A stretch of 33,337 nucleotides of DNA from a virus, in IMG/VR virus record IMGVR_UViG_3300047328_000096, positions 1 through 33,337 of that record, one strand, 5' to 3'. Made by a program: the position numbers and the translations under genes. A model generated the notes under the pieces. It ran no database searches, was not told the origin of the DNA, and was given only the letters and a program-made list of their open reading frames with translations. How positions within the stretch are numbered: the stretch's first letter is position 1; the number at the start of each line of letters is the position of its first letter. Shown here one piece after another: positions 24,157 to 31,984 of this stretch.

Positions 24157-24573
24157 ATGTTCCGTTCCCATGCCCGCACCCTCATCGCCGCCTGCGCCTT
24201 TTCGTTGCTCGCGGCCTGCTCTCCGGCACCGCCGAGCAGCACCGCAGCGCCGAGCACCGGCCCGCTGACCGTGCCCGGCACGTCGGTCCTGATCGCCGAC
24301 GCGGCGGCGTTCGCCAGCACGGCCTGCGGTCTCAAGGCGCCGACCGATGCGCTGCTCACCGGCATCGCGACGGCGGCGGTGCCCGCGGCGACGCTGCCGC
24401 TGCTCGGCGTCGAGGGGGTCGGCAATCTGCTGTGCGCCTATCGCGCGGCCGTGGTGGCGGCGACGCCGGCGGTCCCGACGCCGCCCGCGGCACCGGCGCC
24501 GGCTCCTGCGCCGGTGCCGGCGACGCCAGCGGCCGTCCCGCCGGCCGCGATCACACCGGCCACGAGCGGCTGA
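24157..24573 (+). CDS. Pro/Ala-rich lipoprotein, possible o-spanin
   Basis: The 138-residue protein has a lipoprotein signal (FRSHARTLIAACAFSLLAAC, lipobox LLAAC with Cys 21), so it should be lipid-anchored. A Pro-rich tail (PAPAPAPVPATP) follows. Small Pro-rich lipoproteins in lysis cassettes are typically Rz1-type outer-membrane spanins. However, no i-spanin partner overlaps it, although the next small membrane gene is close. A good ribosome site (GAGGAG) precedes the ATG by 8 bases. Confidence 0.6.
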   Translation: MFRSHARTLIAACAFSLLAACSPAPPSSTAAPSTGPLTVPGTSVLIADAAAFASTACGLKAPTDALLTGIATAAVPAATLPLLGVEGVGNLLCAYRAAVVAATPAVPTPPAAPAPAPAPVPATPAAVPPAAITPATSG

Positions 24574-24586
24574 GCTCGCGTTGCCC

Positions 24587-24736
24587 GTGGCTGCCCGCGT
24601 CATCATCATCGTCACCTTCGGTCTCGCCGCAATCGTCTGCGCGGCATTTGCCGTCGACCGCGGCTACTACGTCAGGGAATGGACGGCCGGAACCATCTTG
24701 TGCGCCTTCGTCGTGCTGTGGGGCGCGATAGGATGA
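24587..24736 (+). CDS. Tiny membrane protein
   Basis: A 49-residue frame from GTG 24587 (a TTG at 24581 is the alternative start) encodes two hydrophobic stretches (VIIIVTFGLAAIVCAAFAV and TILCAFVVLWGAIG) around a short charged loop. Its TGA overlaps the ATG of the lipase gene (ATGA at 24733-24736), indicating coupling. It could be a holin or antiholin subunit. No motif beyond topology. Confidence 0.5.
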   Translation: MAARVIIIVTFGLAAIVCAAFAVDRGYYVREWTAGTILCAFVVLWGAIG

Positions 24737-25563
24737 TCGCCGACATCGTCCTCGGTGCGCTGCTCGCGATCGGCGCCCTGCTGTGCTTTATCGCCGGCCT
24801 GGCGTCGGCGGTCTTCGTGCCCGACGGGCAGGCCGCCAATCCGGCGTGGAAGGGATGGCTCACCGTTGCCCTTCTGTTGGCGGTGTTCGCGTATCTCTGT
24901 TTCGCCGACGCTCACGTGGCGCACAGTGCCGAGCTCGCGACGGCGCTGCTGCCGATCCACCTCGAGCGCGCGAAGATGTGCGCGGAGACCTACTCAGCCG
25001 ACGCGGTGCCGCACTGGATCACGCCCGGGATGTGCAGGGCTTTCCTGGGCGACGACGGCGTCGAGACCGTCGTCACCTTCGAGGGCACGCGGCCGGATTT
25101 CGCGGGCGACTGGCTGGTCGACCTCAACCAGGCGCCGCTCGATCTCGATCCCTCGCTGGGTCGCCTGCCGCACGGCTTCGGCACGGCGGTGTTCTCCGTC
25201 GTGCTGCGCATCATGCGCGAGCTGGGCGGTCACCACACGGTGGGCTTCAACGGCCATTCGATGGGCGGCTCGAACGCGCTGATCGCCGCGGCCGCCTGGA
25301 AGCTCGCGGGCCACGCGCTGGGCCGCGTGACTGCCTTCGAGCCGGCGCGCGTCGGCAAGCTCGGCCGCGTCCTGGCGGGCGAGCAGGTACTGATCACTTC
25401 GTGCGGCAGCGATCCGGTGCCGGCGCAGCCGTTCTGGCGCGAGCATCCGGTAGAGCCCGTGCACCTCGAGCCGTCCGACAGGATGTCGCCGATCGACTGC
25501 CACGAGATCGACAACGTCGCCGCCGCGATCGACGCGGCGCTGCGAGCTCCGGTGAGGGCCTGA
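24733..25563 (+). CDS. Membrane-anchored class 3 lipase
   Basis: The 276-residue protein joins two N-terminal membrane segments (about 5-27 and 41-58) to a class 3 lipase domain. Family features in order are TFEGT and GDWLVDLNQ (115-133, matching the usual FRGT...DWLTDL), the nucleophile elbow GHSMGG with Ser 176, an Asp in GSDPVP (227) and a His in CHEID (257). The full catalytic triad is therefore present. Class 3 lipases cut acyl esters of lipids. Within a phage lysis cassette this suggests attack on membrane lipids during release. The gene is coupled at both ends (ATGA upstream, TGATG downstream). An origin by fusion of a small holin gene to a lipase gene is likely. Confidence 0.8.
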   Translation: MIADIVLGALLAIGALLCFIAGLASAVFVPDGQAANPAWKGWLTVALLLAVFAYLCFADAHVAHSAELATALLPIHLERAKMCAETYSADAVPHWITPGMCRAFLGDDGVETVVTFEGTRPDFAGDWLVDLNQAPLDLDPSLGRLPHGFGTAVFSVVLRIMRELGGHHTVGFNGHSMGGSNALIAAAAWKLAGHALGRVTAFEPARVGKLGRVLAGEQVLITSCGSDPVPAQPFWREHPVEPVHLEPSDRMSPIDCHEIDNVAAAIDAALRAPVRA

Positions 25564-25922
25564 TGGAGTGGGTGAGTTTTCTAAAGGACTGGGGGGCGCT
25601 GCTGATGGCGTGCGTGCCCAACGCCGTGCTGGCCGCGCAGTGGGCGATGCGCAAGGAGTTCGCCACGACCGACAGCCTGCTGGGCGTGCACAAGATCCTC
25701 GACGACCGCGACCGCGAGCTCGAGGACAGCATCAAGAACGCACATCACCGTATCGACCTGCTCGCCAAGGACGTCGAGGGGCTGCCCGGCTATGACACCA
25801 CCAACGACATCAAGCGCGAGTTGGCCGAGCTGGGCGCCTCGCGCGAGCGCAATGCCGCCCTGATCGAGCGGGCGCTGATGAAGCTCGACCAGATCGACGA
25901 ATATCTGCGGACGCGGCCATGA
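25563..25922 (+). CDS. Mu gp25-like protein (DUF2730)
   Basis: The 119-residue protein starts with one membrane segment (LKDWGALLMACVPNAVLAAQ), then a long charged coiled coil (DDRDRELEDSIKNAHHRIDL and onwards). This is the DUF2730 pattern of Mu gp25, placed between lysis and gp26/gp27 in Mu-like phages. Its role is unknown; the layout also resembles i-spanins. The start overlaps the lipase stop by one base. Confidence 0.75.
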   Translation: MEWVSFLKDWGALLMACVPNAVLAAQWAMRKEFATTDSLLGVHKILDDRDRELEDSIKNAHHRIDLLAKDVEGLPGYDTTNDIKRELAELGASRERNAALIERALMKLDQIDEYLRTRP

Positions 25923-26221
25923 ACGCCTACGATCAGTTCAACCGCAAGCATCGCCGCCTCTCGATCCTGCGCATCCTCGAGGGCGCGCCGGGCTACGCCA
26001 GCAACGAGGCGATCCTGCACCAGATGGTGAACCACTTCGGCATCACCTCGACGCGCGACCAGGTGCGGAGCGAGCTGGCGTGGCTGGCCGAAGTCGGCCT
26101 GGTCAAGATCGAAGACCTGGGCTCGCTGATGATGGCCACCATCACCGAGCGCGGCATGGACATCGCCCAGGGTCACGCCCATCACCCCGACATCGCGCGC
26201 CGCGGCGCGCCCAAGGCCTGA
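25919..26221 (+). CDS. Mu gp26-like winged-helix protein
   Basis: The 100-residue protein matches small gp26-type proteins: RRLSILRILEGAPGYASNEA, then a helix-turn-helix-like TRDQVRSELAWLAEVGLVKI and a wing-like strand MMATITERGMDIA. The fold suggests an ArsR-like DNA-binding domain, possibly helping terminase recognise DNA. Start and gp25 stop overlap (ATGA). Confidence 0.8.
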   Translation: MNAYDQFNRKHRRLSILRILEGAPGYASNEAILHQMVNHFGITSTRDQVRSELAWLAEVGLVKIEDLGSLMMATITERGMDIAQGHAHHPDIARRGAPKA

Positions 26222-26224
26222 GGC

Positions 26225-26773
26225 GTGTCCCCTCCCAACAAGGTCGACGAGCTGCCGCCGGAGATCCTGGCCGAGGCGCAGAAGCTGCTGCGCGAGGGCC
26301 GCACCATCGACGAGATCACGTCCAAGCTCAGGGAGCTGGGCATGAACGTCTCGCGCTCGGGCGTCGGGCGCTGGAAAAAGTCGGCGATGAAGTCGATGCG
26401 CTCGATGCAGCGCGCCCAGGCGTTCGGCGCTGAGTGGGCGAAGAGCCTGAAGGAGGATCCCGAGGGCAAGGTCGGCCGCCTGCTGATCGAGATGGGCAAG
26501 ACCGCCGTGCTCGACAAGCTGCTCGACGCCCAGGACGACGGCAAGGACGGCGGAGAGACCGAGCCGCTCGACGTGAAGTCGCTGTTCTTCCTGTCGTCTG
26601 CCGTGAAGAATTTCGAGAGCGCCGGCAACATGAACGTCGCCCGCGAGCTCAAGATCATCGAGAAGGTGCTGTCGAAAGTCGACGAGGCGGTCGACCAGGT
26701 CGCCAAGGCCCGCGGCCTCACCAAGGAGACCGTCGAGGAGATCAAGCGCAAGATCCTCGGGGTGACGGCGTGA
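26225..26773 (+). CDS. Small terminase subunit (Mu gp27, DUF3486)
   Basis: The 182-residue protein has the DUF3486 pattern: KVDELPPEILAEAQKLLREG, a helix-turn-helix (TIDEITSKLRELGMNVSRSG), the VGRWKKSAMK segment, and a long C-terminal helical region with FFLSSAVKNFESAGNMN and the ending LTKETVEEIKRKILG. It recognises phage DNA and feeds it to the large subunit. Start is GTG. The end overlaps the gp28 GTG by 4 bases. Confidence 0.92.
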   Translation: MSPPNKVDELPPEILAEAQKLLREGRTIDEITSKLRELGMNVSRSGVGRWKKSAMKSMRSMQRAQAFGAEWAKSLKEDPEGKVGRLLIEMGKTAVLDKLLDAQDDGKDGGETEPLDVKSLFFLSSAVKNFESAGNMNVARELKIIEKVLSKVDEAVDQVAKARGLTKETVEEIKRKILGVTA

Positions 26774-28374
26774 GCGCGCCGCATGCGATCGCGCCCGAGA
26801 CCAGGATCGACGCGCCCGGCGACTGGGGCCTGCTGCGCGAGAGCCAGCGCAAATGGGTGGCCGATCCCGCCGAGGTCAAGATCGCCGAGAAGGGCCGGCG
26901 CACCGGCTTCACCTTCGGCGAGGCCGCCGACGACGTGCTGATCGCGGCGGCATCGCGCGAGGCCGGCGGCGACAACGTCTACTACATCGGCACCACGCTC
27001 GACATGGCGCGCGAGTACATCGAGGCCTGCGGCCGCTGGGCGGTCGGCCTCAACCATGCCGCCGGCGAGATCGGCGAGCTGCTGATCGACGACGTCGACG
27101 AGCACGGCAACTCCAAGAACATCAAGGCCTTCCGGGTCGACTTCCCGTCGGGCTTCTCGATCCTGGCGCTGTCGTCGCGGCCGCGGTCGCTCCGCGGCCG
27201 CCAGGGCGTCGTGGTGATCGACGAGGCGGCCTTCCAGGACGATCTCGCCGGGCTGATCAAGGCCGCGATCGCGCTGATCATCCTGGGCAGCAAGGTGCGC
27301 ATCATCTCGACGCACGAAGGCGTCGAGAATTACTTCAACCAGCTGATCGAGGAATGCCGGGCCGGCCGCATCCCCTACTCGGTGCACCGCTGCACCTTCG
27401 ACGATGCCGTGCGCGAGGGCCTCTACCGCACGCGGTGCAAGGCCAAGGGCGAGACCTGGACGGCGGAAGGCGAGGCGGCGTTCACGGCCAAGGTGCGCGC
27501 CTTCTATCGCGGCAACGAGGAAGAGGAGCTCGACTGCATTCCCGCGCTGTCGGGCGGCACGTATCTCTCGATGGCGCTCATCCTGCCCTGCGTCAACGCC
27601 GCGATCCCGGTGATCCGCTGGGACTTCGCCGATGATTTTCTCGACCGGCCGGAGGCTGTGCGCGACGCCGAAGTTCTGGCGAAGTGCCGCGAGGAGCTGC
27701 AGCCGCTGATCGACAAGATGGATCCCGAGGCGCCGTCCTATTGGGGCCTCGACTTCGGCCGATCGGCCAACCGCACGACCTTCTGGCCGGCCCAGGCGAT
27801 GCGCGACACCAGACTGAAGACGCCGTTCCTGCTCGAGCTCTACAATTGTCCCTTCGCCCAGCACGAGACGATCTTCATCTGGCTGTGCGATCGGCTGCCC
27901 AAGTTCACGCACGGCAAGCCCGATGCGCGCGGCAACGGCGCGGCGCTCGCCGAGAAGCTGCGCTCGCGCTACGGCGTCGAGCGGATCGAGGAAGTGAAGG
28001 CGACGCTGGAATGGTACCGGGTCAACTGGCCGCCGGCGAAGGCGCGGCTGGAAGACCGCAGCTGCGAGGTGCCGCAGGACCGCGAGGTGCACGACGATCT
28101 GCGCGCGGTGAAGACGGTGCGCGGCATCCCGGTCATCCCCGAGCAGAACGCCGGCGCCGACAAGAAGAAGGGCCTGCGCCATGGCGACGCCGCGATCGCC
28201 TTCGTGAACCTCTGCGCCGCGGCCAAGGCCGAGCCCTGGACGTCGCAAGGCTACGAAACCCCTTCGAACCGGCCGCGCGATCTCTACGAACCAGCCGCCC
28301 GCCAGGGCGGCTTCGCGATGCGTGCCGACGATGACGATGCCATGAGCGCCGCGCGCGCCCGCGAAACGATCTAG
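26770..28374 (+). CDS. Large terminase subunit (Mu gp28)
   Basis: The 534-residue protein is the ATP-driven DNA packaging motor with nuclease. A Mu-type Walker A variant, EKGRRTGFT (40-48), Walker B GVVVIDEAAF (146-155) and the coupling motif IISTHEG (178-184) form the ATPase. The nuclease part contains YWGLDFGRSANRTTF (324-338) and GLRHGDAAIAF near residue 475, which supply the metal-binding Asp residues. Length is normal for Mu gp28 (about 550). It would package by headful into a capsid whose gene is not found in this window. Confidence 0.95.
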   Translation: MSAPHAIAPETRIDAPGDWGLLRESQRKWVADPAEVKIAEKGRRTGFTFGEAADDVLIAAASREAGGDNVYYIGTTLDMAREYIEACGRWAVGLNHAAGEIGELLIDDVDEHGNSKNIKAFRVDFPSGFSILALSSRPRSLRGRQGVVVIDEAAFQDDLAGLIKAAIALIILGSKVRIISTHEGVENYFNQLIEECRAGRIPYSVHRCTFDDAVREGLYRTRCKAKGETWTAEGEAAFTAKVRAFYRGNEEEELDCIPALSGGTYLSMALILPCVNAAIPVIRWDFADDFLDRPEAVRDAEVLAKCREELQPLIDKMDPEAPSYWGLDFGRSANRTTFWPAQAMRDTRLKTPFLLELYNCPFAQHETIFIWLCDRLPKFTHGKPDARGNGAALAEKLRSRYGVERIEEVKATLEWYRVNWPPAKARLEDRSCEVPQDREVHDDLRAVKTVRGIPVIPEQNAGADKKKGLRHGDAAIAFVNLCAAAKAEPWTSQGYETPSNRPRDLYEPAARQGGFAMRADDDDAMSAARARETI

Positions 28375-28384
28375 GAGCAGCAGC

Positions 28385-30052
28385 ATGGTCGCCCGCACCG
28401 TGATCCGCGACGCCAACGACCAGCCGGTCGACATGAAAGACCTCACCGTCGAGGACGGCGCGCCGACCGTGATGGGCGTGCGCCAGGTGCGCATGGATCA
28501 CCCGTCCTACCGGATGTCGCCCGAGAGCATGGCGATGATCATGCGCAACAGCGAGACGATCGACGCCTCGCGCTTCTTCTCGCTGTGCATGGACGTCGAG
28601 GAGCGCGAGACCCACTACAGGGGCGTGCTCTCGACCCGCAAGACGCAGGTCAGCCAGGTGCCGATCACCGTCGAGGCTGCCAAGGTGCCCGACGGCGAGA
28701 AGCACGCCCAGGCGGTGCGCGACGTCGTCGAGGCCGTCGACTTTCCGCTGAAGATTGTCGACATGCTCGACGGGCTGGGCAAGGGCATCTCGTGGACCGA
28801 GATGGTGTGGGACATCAGCGAAGGCCAGGCGGTGATCCAGAAGATCAAGTGGCGCGACCCGCGCTGGTTCCGCTTCGACATCGGCGATCTCGAGACCGGC
28901 CTGCTGCTCGACGAGGGCGGCCAGCCGCAGCCGCTCAAGCCCTTCAAGTGGATCGTGCACCAGCCCAAGCTGCAGTCGGGCATCCCGGTGCGCAACGGCC
29001 TGACGCGCTGCGCCGCCTACGGCTGGATGTTCAAGAATTTCGCGATCAAGGACTGGCTGATCTATCTCGACGTCTTCGGCATGCCGCTGCGGCTGGGCAA
29101 GTATCCGCAGAACGCGACGGCCGCCGAGAAGCGCGCGCTGCTGACGGCGGTGTCGAACCTGGGCAGCGATGCCGCAGCGATCATTCCGGCGGCCATGACG
29201 ATCGACTTTCCCGGCGGCTCGGGCGCCGTCAGTGCGGCGGGCTCGCCGTTCAAGGAGATGGCGACCTACTTCGACGAGCAGGCCTCGAAGCTGGTGCTCG
29301 GCCAGACCGGCACGACCGACGCCGTCGCGGGCGGCTCGCGCGGGCTGGGCGCGGTGCAGAACGCGGTGCGCGGCGACATCGAGCGCAGCGACGGCGTGCA
29401 GCTCGGCGCCACGCTCAGCCGCGACATCGCCATCCCGGTCGTGGCGCTGAACTTCGGGCCGCAGAAGCGCTACCCGCGCATCTTCGTGGGCTATCCCGAG
29501 GACAAGGACCTCGCGGCGTTTTCCGAGATGGTGAAGACCTTCGTGCCGATGGGTCTCAAGGTCTCCGAGCGCCAGGTGCGCGATCAGTACGGCGTCGAAG
29601 AACCGGCGGCGGGCGATACGTTGCTGGTCGCACCGCCGCCACCCGCGCCGATGAACGGCGCGGTAGGCACGCCGCCCCCGGACCCTCGGGCTGAGACGTC
29701 CGGGGGCGGCGGTGCTGACGATACCGGCGCCGAGCAGGGCGCGCCGCCCGAGACCGACGCCGACGATGACACGGCTGACGGCGAGGATCCCGCGACCATC
29801 CTGGCCGCGCAGGAGACGCTCGATAGAGCCGACCCCGATTGGGCCGACAAGGCGGTAGCGGCGCTGATCGCGGAGAACGGCTGGGTGCCCGACATCGGCG
29901 ACCTGCAGGAAGCGCTCGCCAAATGCAAGACCATGGAGGAGGCGCAGACGGTGCTCGCCGGCGCGCTCGACACGATCGGCCTCGACAAGTTCGCCGAGCT
30001 GCTGGCCAAGATCGCCTTCAACGCGCGCGGCGCTGGCATCACGAACGAATAA
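28385..30052 (+). CDS. Portal protein (Mu gp29, DUF935)
   Basis: The 555-residue protein matches the DUF935 portal family: the HPSYRMSPESMAMIMRN start, LCMDVEERETHYRGVLSTRK, WTEMVWDISEGQAVI, and a long clip/wing region ending before YPRIFVGYPEDKDLAAF. Residues 410-460 are Pro/Gly/Asp-rich and acidic, then a helical tail (MEEAQTVLAGALDTIGLDKF). The portal forms the ring through which DNA enters the head. Mu gp29 is about 510 residues, so the tail is a modest extension. Confidence 0.94.
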   Translation: MVARTVIRDANDQPVDMKDLTVEDGAPTVMGVRQVRMDHPSYRMSPESMAMIMRNSETIDASRFFSLCMDVEERETHYRGVLSTRKTQVSQVPITVEAAKVPDGEKHAQAVRDVVEAVDFPLKIVDMLDGLGKGISWTEMVWDISEGQAVIQKIKWRDPRWFRFDIGDLETGLLLDEGGQPQPLKPFKWIVHQPKLQSGIPVRNGLTRCAAYGWMFKNFAIKDWLIYLDVFGMPLRLGKYPQNATAAEKRALLTAVSNLGSDAAAIIPAAMTIDFPGGSGAVSAAGSPFKEMATYFDEQASKLVLGQTGTTDAVAGGSRGLGAVQNAVRGDIERSDGVQLGATLSRDIAIPVVALNFGPQKRYPRIFVGYPEDKDLAAFSEMVKTFVPMGLKVSERQVRDQYGVEEPAAGDTLLVAPPPPAPMNGAVGTPPPDPRAETSGGGGADDTGAEQGAPPETDADDDTADGEDPATILAAQETLDRADPDWADKAVAALIAENGWVPDIGDLQEALAKCKTMEEAQTVLAGALDTIGLDKFAELLAKIAFNARGAGITNE

Positions 30053-31357
30053 ATGGCCACCGCCGGGCCCGATCCCACCGTCAAGCCGGTGCCGTTCAAG
30101 GAGGCGATCGCCGCCTTCGAGCGCCGCATCGGCAATCTCGTGCCGACCGATCGCTGGACCGAGATGTGGCAGGAGGAGCATTCGAAGGCCTTCACCGTCG
30201 CGCGCTCGCTGGGCTACGACATATTGGGCGACATCTCGGGGGAGCTGCAGAAGTCGATCGCCGGCGGTGGCACCTTCGAAGGCTTCGCGAAGAACCTGAC
30301 GCCGGTGCTGCAGCAGAAGGGCTGGTGGGGGAAGACGCAGGAGGACGACGGCTCCGTCGTGCAGCTGGGCTCGCAGGCGCGGCTGAAGACGATCTACGAC
30401 ACCAATTTGCGCACCAGCTACTCCGCCGGCCATTGGGAGCGGATCCAGCGCACCAAGAAGGCGATGCCCTATCTCGTCTACGAGGGCATTCGCGACGGCC
30501 GCCAGCGGCCCGCGCATCGCGCCTGGACCGGCACGACGCTGCCGGTCGATCACCCGTTCTGGAAGGCGCACTACCCGCCGTGCGGCTGGCGCTGCCGCTG
30601 CTGGGTGCGCCAGGTGACCCGGCTCGAGTACGACAAGACACCCGAGGCCGACAAGCGTGTGCCTCCGGCAGGAGGGCCGTCGAGGACCTTTATCAATCCG
30701 AGCACCGGCGAGAAGGTCCAGGTGCCCTACGGCATCGATCCGGGCTTCGGCTACAACGTCGGCGAAGCGGCGATGGCGGGCGACGCCGGCGCCGACGCCG
30801 CCAAGGTGATGGCCGACAAGCTGGCCTCGACGCCGCCGCGCGTCGCGGCCGTGCCGCTGCCGGCTGCGATCCTGGCGGCGCAGGCGAAGGAGTTCGCGAC
30901 CTGGTTCGACAACATCGATCGCAGCCGCCTGAAGGGCGATCGACGCGTCGCCGGCACGCTGTCGGTCAAGGTGCTCGAGTTCCTCGCGGCCCTCGGTCTC
31001 GAGCCGGAGTCCGGCGCCATCACCGTCGACGAGCTCGGCATGGGCCACATGCGGCGCCGAGTGAAGAGCGCCGTGAAGCCGGACGACGCCACCTTGCGCG
31101 CGCTGCCGACGCTGCTCGCCAAGCCCGAGGCCGTGCTGTGGGACCGCGATCTCAAGAACCTGGTCTATGTCGTGGCCGTCGATGGCGATGCCGGCACCCG
31201 CTTCGTGGTGGCCGTCGATCGCTCGGTGAAGACGCGCGACCAGGCGACGGGCCGGAGCTCGAAGATCAGCACCAACGCCATCATCAACGGCCAGCGTGTA
31301 CCGCTGGCGTCGCTGCGGGATCACCGAAAGTACGAAGTGATCGAGGGGAAGATCTAG
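30053..31357 (+). CDS. MuF head protein with C-terminal nuclease-like domain (gp30)
   Basis: The 434-residue protein has the MuF core at residues 1-200: TIYDTNLRTSYSAGHWERIQ, VYEGIRDGRQRPAHRAWTGT, and the Cys/Trp motif PPCGWRCRCWV (175-185). After a linker (200-330) comes a domain (332-434) with VLWDRDLKNLVYVVAVD, a beta hairpin FVVAVDRSV, and the closing SSKISTNAIINGQRVP and RKYEVIEGK. That ending resembles phage-associated Barnase/EndoU/ColicinE5-RelE-like (PBECR) nucleases found at the C-termini of MuF toxins. If so it is injected with the DNA as an effector. Assignment of the last domain is by pattern. Confidence 0.85.
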   Translation: MATAGPDPTVKPVPFKEAIAAFERRIGNLVPTDRWTEMWQEEHSKAFTVARSLGYDILGDISGELQKSIAGGGTFEGFAKNLTPVLQQKGWWGKTQEDDGSVVQLGSQARLKTIYDTNLRTSYSAGHWERIQRTKKAMPYLVYEGIRDGRQRPAHRAWTGTTLPVDHPFWKAHYPPCGWRCRCWVRQVTRLEYDKTPEADKRVPPAGGPSRTFINPSTGEKVQVPYGIDPGFGYNVGEAAMAGDAGADAAKVMADKLASTPPRVAAVPLPAAILAAQAKEFATWFDNIDRSRLKGDRRVAGTLSVKVLEFLAALGLEPESGAITVDELGMGHMRRRVKSAVKPDDATLRALPTLLAKPEAVLWDRDLKNLVYVVAVDGDAGTRFVVAVDRSVKTRDQATGRSSKISTNAIINGQRVPLASLRDHRKYEVIEGKI

Positions 31358-31459
31358 GTGAGGCGTCGCCCCGGTGGACGTCACTTCCACGTCGGCATGA
31401 TCGAGGATCATCCCTGCCCAGCAAGACGATTTCCTGGGCGTCGGGGCGACCCCGTAAAT
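31358..31459. terminator. Convergent gap with several hairpins
   Basis: The gap separates the converging MuF and nuclease genes. It holds ATGATC-GAG-GATCAT (31397-31411), a GCCCAG/CTGGGC pair (31416-31421 with 31434-31439), and an outer GTCGCCCC/GGGGCGAC pair (31365-31372 with 31443-31450). No T-run follows, so this is a structured convergent end rather than a textbook terminator. Confidence 0.35.
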
Positions 31460-31984
31460 TTAGGGCCGAGGGGGCGCCTGTTCAACCGCCGGTTTGATGC
31501 CCAGCCACCCTGGCCAGAGACCCTTCTGGGTGTGCCGCGCCTCGGCCTCGGCGGCGGCGTAGGCGAGGCTCAAGGTGGCGTCGCCGTGCACCGGCTCGCT
31601 GAGATAGAAGCCGAAGGCCATGCCGCGCTTCAGCATCTCGAGGCCGAGGTCGGCGTCGCCGGCTTTGCACCACGCCACGATCCGGCAATAGGGGTCGAAT
31701 TTCAGGACCTCGCAGCGCACCTTGTGATCGGATCTTTCGAGCAGGTCTTCGAGTGCCGCCCTGGCGCGCATGCCGGGCACCGTTTCGGCCTTTTGGCCGT
31801 CGCGTTCCTCGGGCGCGTTGATGCCCCACAGCCGGATCGAATGGGGGAAACCGATCCCGTAAATGTTGTCGCCGTCGCCGCTGAAAGCGACCCCGTCGAA
31901 CGCGCCAGGCAGGGGGCCGCAGTCTTTCGACCAGGCCGGGGTGGTGAGGGCCGCCAGGACGGCCCCGAGGAGGAGGATTTTCAC
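31460..31984 (-). CDS. Secreted staphylococcal-nuclease-like protein
   Basis: The 174-residue protein has a signal peptide (VKILLLGAVLAALTTPAWS, then KDC) and an SNc domain that cuts DNA or RNA using calcium. The motif RLWGINAPEE (51-60) corresponds to the RLxGIDxPE loop of the family, with Asn in place of the metal-binding Asp; the Arg (YCRIVAWC) and a late YAAAEAEARHTQKGLWPGW block are kept. A GTG start at 31984 was chosen because the signal peptide begins there. It faces the MuF gene tail to tail. It may be a host gene at the element border or phage cargo. Confidence 0.8.
   Translation of the reverse strand: MKILLLGAVLAALTTPAWSKDCGPLPGAFDGVAFSGDGDNIYGIGFPHSIRLWGINAPEERDGQKAETVPGMRARAALEDLLERSDHKVRCEVLKFDPYCRIVAWCKAGDADLGLEMLKRGMAFGFYLSEPVHGDATLSLAYAAAEAEARHTQKGLWPGWLGIKPAVEQAPPRP

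Noticed and set aside
28133-31411. A 1092-codon open frame on the minus strand opposite terminase, portal and MuF
   Set aside because: It is antisense to three well-recognised genes, very rich in Arg, His, Ala and Gly with no domain, which is the usual shadow of GC-rich coding sequence.
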